A stretch of 64,000 nt of DNA from Nocardia miyunensis NBRC 108239. Lineage in GTDB: Bacteria > Actinomycetota > Actinomycetes > Mycobacteriales > Mycobacteriaceae. Position 1 is the first letter of the stretch. Every line of letters starts with the position of its first letter. Positions 57,995 through 64,000 of the stretch are shown in pieces. A model generated the notes under the pieces. That model saw only the letters and a program-made list of their open reading frames with translations. It was not told where the DNA came from and searched no databases. Location: the NCBI RefSeq assembly GCF_001613065.1, contig NZ_BDBQ01000090.1, positions 1-64,000 on the forward strand, read 5' to 3'. Position numbers and translations under genes: made by a program.

Positions 57995-58395
57995 TGACCG
58001 CGCGGGTACTGGTCGCCAAGCCTGGACTGGACGGGCACGATCGCGGCGCGAAGATCGTCGCGCGCACCCTGCGCGATGCCGGATTCGAGGTGATCTACAC
58101 CGGAATCCGCCAGCGCGTGGAGGACATCGTGTCGATCGCGTTGCAGGAGGATGTGGCCGTGGTGGGGCTGAGCATCCTGTCGGGCGCGCATCTGGCGCTG
58201 ACCAAGCGCGTGGTGGACGCGCTGCGGGCCGTGGACGCCGGAGACATCGCCGTGGTCGTGGGCGGCACGATTCCGCAGGCGGATGTGCCGCGGCTGGAGG
58301 AGGCGGGGGCCGCCGCGGTGTTCCCGACCGGTACCGCGCTGGAGGTCTTGGTGGCCGAGATCCGCAAGCTGACCGGTACATCGGCGTCGTCCTGA
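57994..58395 (+). CDS. Cobalamin-binding small subunit of the acyl-CoA mutase
   Basis: 133-residue B12-binding flavodoxin-like domain. The base-off/His-on motif DxHxxG is GLDGHDRGAK at the N-terminus; S-x-L is GLSILSGAH and the GG motif is VVVGGTIPQAD. Its ATG shares one base with the mutase TGA. The split of catalytic and B12 parts into two genes is the isobutyryl/hydroxyisobutyryl-CoA mutase arrangement rather than the fused methylmalonyl-CoA mutase one. Confidence 0.94.
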   Translation: MTARVLVAKPGLDGHDRGAKIVARTLRDAGFEVIYTGIRQRVEDIVSIALQEDVAVVGLSILSGAHLALTKRVVDALRAVDAGDIAVVVGGTIPQADVPRLEEAGAAAVFPTGTALEVLVAEIRKLTGTSASS

Positions 58396-58453
58396 CCGCG
58401 CCGCCGGCGAAACGCGGGCGCGCTGTGAAAGTGCTTGAAACTGGAGGAAATTC

Positions 58454-59410
58454 GTGCGTATCGGAGTGATGATCGGCCCGGAGAAGGGCGACGCCACGCG
58501 CAAACTGGACCGGATGCTGGCCGATATCGAATGGGCGGAGTCGGCCGGTCTGGATTCGGCGTGGATTCCGCAGTTGCCCACCGATTTCGACGCGCTGATC
58601 ACCATCGCGCTGATGGGCACGAAAACCACGCGCATCGAATTGGGCACGGCCGTTGTGCCTTTGCAGGCGCAACATCCGATAACCCTTGCGCGGCAGGCTC
58701 TCTCGGCGCAGGCTGCGGCGAACGGGCGGCTCGCGCTCGGGGTCGGGCCGTCGCATCACTGGATCGTGCGGGACATGCTGGGCCTGCCGTACGACAAGCC
58801 CGCCGCCTACACCCGGGATTATCTCGACGTGCTGAATCCCGCACTGCGCGGGCCGGGTTCGGTGGATGTGGAGAACGAGACGTTCACGGTGCACAATCCG
58901 CTGGATCTGGGTCCTGTGGCGCCGGTACCCGTGCTGGTGGCCGCGCTGGGGCCGGTGATGTTGCGCATCGCGGGGGAGCGGGCGGACGGCACGGTGCTGT
59001 GGATGGCCGACGAGCGCGCCATCGCCGGCCACATCGCGCCGAAGATCACCAAGGCCGCCGCCGACGCGGGCCGTCCGGCTCCGCGCATCGTGGCGGGGTT
59101 GCCGGTGTGCCTGTGCCGACCGGACGAGGTGGATCAGGCCAAGGAGCGGGCGAACCGCATCCTCGCCGAGGCCGAGGTTTCGCCGAATTATCAACGGCTG
59201 CTGGATCAGGGCGATTCCCGCAATATCGGCGACATGTGCATCGCGGGTGACGAGGCGGCCATCGCGGCGGGCTTGCGGCGGTATGCCGAGGCGGGGGCGA
59301 CCGACATCTCGGTGCGGCTGCTGCCGATCGGGGACACCCTCGACGAGTTGCGCGCCTCCAAGCGCCGCACCCGCGAGATGATCGCCGAGGTCGCGCGGGA
59401 GTTGCGATAG
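58454..59410 (+). CDS. LLM-class flavin/F420-dependent oxidoreductase
   Basis: 318-residue luciferase-like TIM barrel. Typical: GVMIGPEKGDATRKLDRMLA, AESAGLDSAWIPQLPTDFDA, LGTAVVPLQAQHPITLARQA, GRLALGVGPSHHWIVRDMLG, and the TIGG-like loop replaced by LPVCLCRPDEVDQAKERA. In mycolate actinobacteria most of these use F420. GTG 58454. Between the mutase subunit and a CoA-transferase, so a step of the same pathway; substrate unknown. Confidence 0.88.
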   Translation: MRIGVMIGPEKGDATRKLDRMLADIEWAESAGLDSAWIPQLPTDFDALITIALMGTKTTRIELGTAVVPLQAQHPITLARQALSAQAAANGRLALGVGPSHHWIVRDMLGLPYDKPAAYTRDYLDVLNPALRGPGSVDVENETFTVHNPLDLGPVAPVPVLVAALGPVMLRIAGERADGTVLWMADERAIAGHIAPKITKAAADAGRPAPRIVAGLPVCLCRPDEVDQAKERANRILAEAEVSPNYQRLLDQGDSRNIGDMCIAGDEAAIAAGLRRYAEAGATDISVRLLPIGDTLDELRASKRRTREMIAEVARELR

Positions 59411-59484
59411 CCGCTGCGCGGCAGGGTAATTCGGATCAGAGCGTCGACCGGAGCGGGCGGCGGCGGGTACGCGGAGGGCTGGTG

Positions 59485-60558
59485 GTGCAGATGCGGCCGG
59501 ATAGTCGAGTGTCGCCGGAGTCGGGCGGCGGGCCGCTGGCCGGGATCCGGATCCTGGAAGTCGGCACCATGTTGGCCGGGCCCTACGCGACCATGATGCT
59601 GGCCGATCTGGGCGCGGAGGTGACCAAGCTGGAACCGGCCTCGGGCGAGATCTCCCGGCAGGTCAGCGAGACCTACTTCGCCAGCCTCAACCGCGGCAAA
59701 CGCAGCCTGTGCATCGATCTGACCTCGCCGGGCGGGCAGCAACGCCTGGGTGAGCTGGCATCGGAATCGCATGCGCTGCTGGTGAATCTGAAGCCCTCGG
59801 CGATCCGGCGGCTCGGGCTGACCTATGACGCGCTGCGCGGGTGGAACGAGCGGATCGTCTGCGTGGCCGTCACCGGATTCGGGCTGGACGGCGGCGACGA
59901 TCCGGCGTTCGACTACGTCGTCCAGGCCTCGACCGGCATCGCGGCCATGACCGGCGACCCGGATGGGCCGCCGACGCTGCCCGGATACTCCTCCGCGGAC
60001 AACTCCACCGGCCTGACCGCCGCGTTGGGCCTGCTCGCGCAGATCGTCTCCGGTCGTGGCGGACAGGTCGACGTCTCGCTCTACGACGTGATGCTCTCCC
60101 AGCTCAACTACCACGCCGCCGCCTACCTGGGCACCGGCGCCGAACCCCGCCGCCGCCCCTTCGGCGCGCACTCGTATTACGTTCCGGCGCAGCTGTTCCC
60201 GACAGCTGACGGCTATCTGGCGCTGTTCATCACCCACGACGGATTCTGGAGGACCTTCGCCGCCGAGGCCGGGGTCACCGGTTTCGAAACCATGGCCGAA
60301 CGCGCGTCGCAGCGCGACGAGGTACTCGCCGCGGTCACCACCGCCCTGGCCGCGGACACCGCGACCGGTTGGCAGAACCGGCTGCGCCCCTTGGGAATTC
60401 CCGCCGCAGCCGTCCGCACGCTGCCCGAAGCCCTGGCCGCTACCCCGGAAGCGATCGTCACCGCGGGCGATTTCCGCCTGATCCGCAACCCGATCAAGAT
60501 CGCCGGATACCAGCCCGAATATGGTCCGCCCCCGGTGCTGGGCGAAGCCGGTCGCTGA
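59485..60558 (+). CDS. Class III (CaiB/BaiF) acyl-CoA transferase
   Basis: 357 residues. Family III CoA-transferase: LAGIRILEVGTMLAGPYATM opening, ADLGAEVTKLEP, NRGKRSLCIDLTSPGG, the catalytic Asp in the segment DYVVQASTGIAA, and VDVSLYDVMLSQLNY. It moves CoA between acids, or racemises/activates one. Start GTG 59485 is 6 nt after GGAGGG; GTG 59482 or ATG 59491 are equally in frame. Its neighbours suggest activation of the cluster's carboxylic acid substrate. Followed by 399 nt without a gene. Confidence 0.9.
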   Translation: MQMRPDSRVSPESGGGPLAGIRILEVGTMLAGPYATMMLADLGAEVTKLEPASGEISRQVSETYFASLNRGKRSLCIDLTSPGGQQRLGELASESHALLVNLKPSAIRRLGLTYDALRGWNERIVCVAVTGFGLDGGDDPAFDYVVQASTGIAAMTGDPDGPPTLPGYSSADNSTGLTAALGLLAQIVSGRGGQVDVSLYDVMLSQLNYHAAAYLGTGAEPRRRPFGAHSYYVPAQLFPTADGYLALFITHDGFWRTFAAEAGVTGFETMAERASQRDEVLAAVTTALAADTATGWQNRLRPLGIPAAAVRTLPEALAATPEAIVTAGDFRLIRNPIKIAGYQPEYGPPPVLGEAGR

Positions 60559-60957
60559 AGGTTGTCACCGTGCGGCAGGACTTCGGATGTGACGAACGGG
60601 TAGCACCGCGCTCGCGAGATACTCTGTGCGCGTGCCGAATTCTATCGGTACGGCCGGATGCGAGCCCGAAAGCGGTCCGCGCGCGATACTCGGCGAGGCC
60701 GTTCGCTGGGCGTCAAACCCTGAGGCAGGATTCCGGACGCGGGACCGGTGCGGTGCCGCGCAGGCAGGCTGCTGTGTTCTCGATTACCGCGCGGCGCAGT
60801 GTGATTCGGAAAGCGCAGTGCGGCGTGGCCCGAAATAGAGCAATCCGGCGGCGCGACGGGTGCGATACCCGGTACGCGCGAGGCCCTGCGGAGCGGATCG
60901 GCTGGGATCCGCTTCGCAGGGCCGGGGCGGAGGTGGGTCGGTGCGAAGGCTGGGCCC
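60559..60957. other. 399-nt gap with a long GC hairpin
   Basis: No gene seen between the convergent CoA-transferase and reductase genes. At 60882-60923 an 18-bp stem (GGCCCTGCG then GCGGATC, paired to GATCCGC and CGCAGGGCC, with one wobble) closes on a six-base loop: likely a bidirectional terminator, without T-runs. Confidence 0.6.
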
Positions 60958-62010
60958 TCATTCGTAGTCGACGGTGATGGAATCGGTGTCGGGGACCGCC
61001 TGGCAGGTCAGCACGTAGCCTTCTTCCAGTTCGTCGTCGGTGAGCGCGTTGTTCTGGCGCAGTGTGGCGTGTCCCTCGGTGACCTTGGCCATGCAGGTGG
61101 CGCAGTTGCCTGCTTCGCAGGAGAAGGGCGGGGTGAGTCCGGCGCGGCGGGCGCTCTCGAGCAGGGTCTCGCCGTCGTTTCGGGGGACGGTCTTCTTCTT
61201 GCGGTTCAGGATGATCGTGACCGTGCCCTCGCCCGCGGGATTTGTTGGGGCCGAGGGAGTTTCGGGCGTCTTCGCGGTGACGGTGTCGGCGGCCGGTGCC
61301 TCGGCTCCGGGCAGCATCGGCGCCGGAGCCCCGAATCTCTCACTGAAGATCAGCCCAGGTCCGGGCAGGGCCTTCTCGATCATCTCCATGAACGGTTCGG
61401 GCCCGCAGACGTAGCTGTCGGCTTCCCCGTCGGAGCCGACGAACTCGGCGATCGCCTCGGGAGTGAGGAATCCGCCGGCGGAGTCCAGATGCCGGATCAC
61501 GCTCAGCCGTCCGGGATATCGCGCGGCCAGTTCGGTCAGCGCGGTGTCGAAAATCACCGACTCGCGATCCCGGTCCGCGCATAGCAGTCGAATCCGGCGG
61601 TCGGTGGTGGCCAGGGCGCTCTTGGTGAGCGACAGGACCGGGGTGATGCCGCTGCCGCCGCTGAATCCGAGCAGGGGAGCCCGCGTTTCACGCAGGCAGA
61701 ATCGGCCCGCGGCCTGGGACATCTCCAGTTCGTCGCCCTCGACGACGTTGTCGTGCAGCCAGTTCGACACCGCGCCGCCGGGCACCCGCTTGACCGTGGT
61801 CATCAGCTCGCCGTCGGTCTCGGGGGCACTGGACATCGAGTACGAGCGGAACAGGTCCCGGCCGTCGACGTGCACCCGGAACGTGCAGAACTGCCCGGCG
61901 CGGTACGTGATCGGCCCGTCGTGCGGGGCCAGCACGAATGTGCGTGCGTCCGCGCTCTCCTTGCTGATCCGGGTGACGGTCGCGCGCTGGAACATCGGTG
62001 GTCTCGCCAT
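60958..62010 (-). CDS. FAD/2Fe-2S oxygenase reductase (KshB/PaaE-like)
   Basis: 350 residues in the order FAD-binding (FRSYSMSSAP), NAD-binding (GFSGGSGITPVLSL and CGPEPFMEMI) and C-terminal plant-type 2Fe-2S domain (PFSCEAGNCATCMAK... LTCQ; four Cys). This order fits the 3-ketosteroid-9-alpha-hydroxylase reductase KshB and phenylacetyl-CoA epoxidase reductase PaaE. It passes electrons to an oxygenase; none is in the window, so that partner must be elsewhere. A Pro/Ala linker (AEAPAADTVTAKTPETPSAP) joins the two halves. Divergent from the acyl-CoA ligase gene. Confidence 0.9.
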   Translation of the reverse strand: MARPPMFQRATVTRISKESADARTFVLAPHDGPITYRAGQFCTFRVHVDGRDLFRSYSMSSAPETDGELMTTVKRVPGGAVSNWLHDNVVEGDELEMSQAAGRFCLRETRAPLLGFSGGSGITPVLSLTKSALATTDRRIRLLCADRDRESVIFDTALTELAARYPGRLSVIRHLDSAGGFLTPEAIAEFVGSDGEADSYVCGPEPFMEMIEKALPGPGLIFSERFGAPAPMLPGAEAPAADTVTAKTPETPSAPTNPAGEGTVTIILNRKKKTVPRNDGETLLESARRAGLTPPFSCEAGNCATCMAKVTEGHATLRQNNALTDDELEEGYVLTCQAVPDTDSITVDYE

Positions 62011-62047
62011 GAACTACCCTCCTCTGGTATTAAGATTCTAGTATAAA

Positions 62048-62062
62048 GAGAATTCTATTCTC
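62048..62062. promoter_or_regulatory. Candidate operator in the reductase/ligase divergent promoter
   Basis: GAGAAT-TCT-ATTCTC is a perfect 6-bp inverted repeat in the 56-nt AT-rich region between the two genes, 4 nt upstream of the ligase ATG used here. A TetR-type site is plausible; the regulator is not in view. Confidence 0.55.
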
Positions 62063-62066
62063 ATCA

Positions 62067-63584
62067 ATGAGATTGGAAGGTCGCGATGGTGTCGTGCACC
62101 ACTCGGCGCGCAGGCGCCCCGGTCGCGCCCCCGAGCGCCGGGGAGTCGCCGTGAGCGCGCCGGGCGGAGCAGCGACGGTCCGGGCCGAACCGGTCGTGCT
62201 GGTCTTCGAGGGCCGCGAGTACTCCCGGGCGGAGCTGGATCGCCTCGCCGAGGGCCTGGCCTCCGAGCTGGCCGAGCGCGGCGTGCGGCCGGGTGACCGC
62301 GTCGCGCTGATGTCCGCCAATCGCCCGGAGTTCGTGATCGCGGTGCTGGGGCTGTGGCACCTGGGCGCGACGGTGGTGCTGATCAGCCCGTCCTGGAAGC
62401 AGACCGAGCTGGACCACGCGCTGGCACTGACCGAACCCGTTCTCGGCGTGGGCGATTCGCCACTGCTCGGGCAGGCGCTGCCGATGCGGCACCTGGACGA
62501 GCCGATCACCCCGCGCCGGCATCCGGCCGCGCACCCCGACCCGAAATCCGACGCGGTGCTCGTGTTCAGTTCCGGTACAACGGGTCTGCCCAAGGCCGTG
62601 CGGCATACGCATGCCTCGATGGCAGCCGCCGTACAGCACTGGATCAAGGTGCTCGAGCTGAATTCCTATGATCGACTGCAGATCCTGACACCGCCCGCAC
62701 ACATCCTCGGCCTGCTGAACATCCTGACCGTATTGCAGGCCGGGGCCTGGATGCGACTGCACCGCCGCTTCGACATCGAACGCATGCTGAGCTGTATCGC
62801 CGAAGACCGGATCACCGTCGAAATGGCCGTGGCCCCCATCGCTCTGGCGCTGGCCGCGCATCCCGAACTCGAGTCCTACGATCTGTCCTCGCTGCGCTAC
62901 ATCATGTGGGGCGCGACTCCGGTCGCGCCCGGCGTCGCTGAAACCGTCACCGCCCGAACAGGTGTGCCCTGGCTGCCCGCATACGGGGCCAGTGAGCTGC
63001 CGGTCATCGCGTGCAGCCCGATCGGCGGCGCGCGCCTGGACAGCGTCGGCAAGGCGGCCCCCGGGGTGGAGCTGCGCGCGATCTCGCTGGAGACCCGAGA
63101 ACCGCTGGGGCCGGGGGAGATCGGCGAACTACAGGCTCGTTCGCTCTCGGTCATGGCCGGATATCTCCCGGAGGATGCGACCGCGGGCGCATTCGATGAG
63201 GGCTGGTACCGCACCGGCGACGTCGGCAGTATCGACGCCGAAGGCTGGATCCGGCTCACCGACCGGTCCAAGGAGATGATCAAGGTGCGCGGCTTCCAGG
63301 TCGCACCGGCCGAGATCGAGGCCGTCCTGCACGCGCATCCGGCGGTGGCCGACTGCGCGGTGTTCGGGGTGCCCGACCGGGAAGACGGCGAGGCGATCGT
63401 CGCGGCGGTCACCCGCGCCGCCGAGGTCACCGCCGACGAACTCACCGCCCTGGTCGCGGACCGGCTGGCCGGGTACAAGCGGTTGCGTCGCGTGGTGTTC
63501 GTATCCGAGATCCCCCGACTGCCGTCGGGCAAGGTGTTGCGCCGAATTCTCAAGGAGCAGTATGGACGTCAGATACACGAGTGA
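62067..63584 (+). CDS. AMP-binding acyl-CoA ligase
   Basis: 505 residues from ATG 62067. ANL-family signature: P-loop VFSSGTTGLPKAVRHTHAS, YGASELPVI, GWYRTGDVGSIDAEGWIRLT, and the C-terminal catalytic Lys in PRLPSGKVLRRIL. It activates a carboxylic acid to the CoA ester. The N-terminus is unsure: GTG 62151 with GGGGAG 6 nt upstream gives a 477-residue protein and the first 28 residues otherwise look Arg-rich and unconserved. Overlaps the next gene by 23 nt. Confidence 0.9.
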   Translation: MRLEGRDGVVHHSARRRPGRAPERRGVAVSAPGGAATVRAEPVVLVFEGREYSRAELDRLAEGLASELAERGVRPGDRVALMSANRPEFVIAVLGLWHLGATVVLISPSWKQTELDHALALTEPVLGVGDSPLLGQALPMRHLDEPITPRRHPAAHPDPKSDAVLVFSSGTTGLPKAVRHTHASMAAAVQHWIKVLELNSYDRLQILTPPAHILGLLNILTVLQAGAWMRLHRRFDIERMLSCIAEDRITVEMAVAPIALALAAHPELESYDLSSLRYIMWGATPVAPGVAETVTARTGVPWLPAYGASELPVIACSPIGGARLDSVGKAAPGVELRAISLETREPLGPGEIGELQARSLSVMAGYLPEDATAGAFDEGWYRTGDVGSIDAEGWIRLTDRSKEMIKVRGFQVAPAEIEAVLHAHPAVADCAVFGVPDREDGEAIVAAVTRAAEVTADELTALVADRLAGYKRLRRVVFVSEIPRLPSGKVLRRILKEQYGRQIHE

Positions 63585-64000
63585 ACAGCGGCAGCTGCGT
63601 GACGCCGCCGCGAAACTGGCCGACGACCTGGGACCGGGCTCGGTGCTGGGTCTGGACGATCAGGCCCGCGTGACCCGTTTGGCGGCGACGGTCGCGCAGA
63701 CCGGCTGGCGGGCGTTGCGCTCGGACGGTGCCTCCGGTGTCGAGGTCGCGATCGTCGCCGAGGAGTTCGCGCGCGGTCTGGTGGACGTGCCGTTCCTCGG
63801 GCCCGTGCTGGCCGATGATCTGCGCGGACAGTCCGGTGATGCCGCCGCGCGCTGGACCGTGGCCGTCGATGGTCGGGCCATCGACGCCCGCGACGCCGAC
63901 CGGGTGCTGATCGTGGACGGGCTCCGGCTGCTGGCCGCAGGCGTCGGCGAGGACTCGCCGGGTGCGGACCTGACCCGTGTCGATGCGGTGATCAGCGGCG
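63562..64000 (+). CDS. Acyl-CoA dehydrogenase (3' end beyond window)
   Basis: 146 visible codons. N-terminal helical domain of an acyl-CoA dehydrogenase: MDVRYTSEQRQLRDAAAKLA, then GWRALRSDGASGVEVAIVAE and FARGLVDVPFLGPVLADDLR. ATG 63562 has AAGGAGCAGT upstream and lies 23 nt inside the ligase gene, so the two are coupled. The FAD and catalytic parts are off the right edge. It continues the acyl-CoA catabolic cluster. Confidence 0.85.
   Translation, partial: MDVRYTSEQRQLRDAAAKLADDLGPGSVLGLDDQARVTRLAATVAQTGWRALRSDGASGVEVAIVAEEFARGLVDVPFLGPVLADDLRGQSGDAAARWTVAVDGRAIDARDADRVLIVDGLRLLAAGVGEDSPGADLTRVDAVISG

Noticed and set aside
1..64000. tRNA, rRNA, phage attachment sites and replication origin
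   Set aside because: Reading for CCA-ended cloverleaf regions, rRNA segments, integrase genes with repeats and DnaA-box clusters gave nothing supportable.

Overview
The window is a high-GC actinobacterial chromosome segment, most likely Nocardia or a close relative. The backbone genes and their order (infB, DUF503 gene, rbfA, nrnA-type DHH, MATE, pptH-type phosphoesterase, pptT, truB, mntR/sirR-type regulator, ribF, rpsO, pnp, pepR, dapB and a dapB-linked membrane protein) follow the arrangement known in Mycobacterium tuberculosis. The phosphopantetheinyl transferase closely resembles the Nocardia Npt enzyme, and MspA porin, ESX/WXG100, XRE-DUF397 and F420-type proteins fit mycolate-containing bacteria. 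GTG and TTG starts and 1-4 nt stop/start overlaps are common. No rRNA, tRNA or CRISPR array was seen.

Layout. 1-8525: translation, RNA-turnover and CoA-related housekeeping genes, all forward. 8554-9262: a VapBC-like toxin-antitoxin pair. 9334-18723: a catabolic cluster of two divergent gene pairs (two maleate-isomerase/arylmalonate-decarboxylase-like enzymes, hydroxyacid dehydrogenase, amidase, DUF3830 protein, class III aminotransferase, semialdehyde dehydrogenase, tartrate/D-malate-type dehydrogenase) with its own GntR/FCD regulator. An identical 14-nt palindrome-bearing site lies in both divergent promoters, so the cluster is probably one regulon. 18844-27105: return to the backbone (mntR, ribF, rpsO, pnp with a structured leader, pepR).

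27185-44782 is an accessory island between pepR and dapB. It holds a type VII (ESX) polymorphic-toxin operon with two WXG100 proteins and two candidate immunity genes, an XRE/DUF397 pair with three small divergent genes, an operon of MspA porin, secreted toxin-like protein and lipoprotein SMI1/KNR4 protein, a stand-alone TnpB element sitting between an SDR and a TetR gene, an ArsR/MFS pair with visible operators, a membrane pentapeptide-repeat protein, a sulfotransferase and an alcohol dehydrogenase.

45080-46341: dapB and its membrane partner, followed by a triplicated 3'-end repeat. 46673-50025: ureide (allantoin) catabolism genes puuE, alc and a DUF6986 aldolase-like gene, flanked by decayed copies of their own ends. 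50658-53639: a MarR regulator divergent from an MFS exporter fused to three extracytoplasmic carboxypeptidase-regulatory-like domains. 53706-64000: an acyl-CoA catabolic cluster (MFS, CMD protein, an internally deleted SDR, a B12 acyl-CoA mutase with an unusual active site and its cobalamin subunit, LLM flavoprotein, class III CoA-transferase, KshB-like reductase, acyl-CoA ligase, acyl-CoA dehydrogenase) that continues past the right edge.
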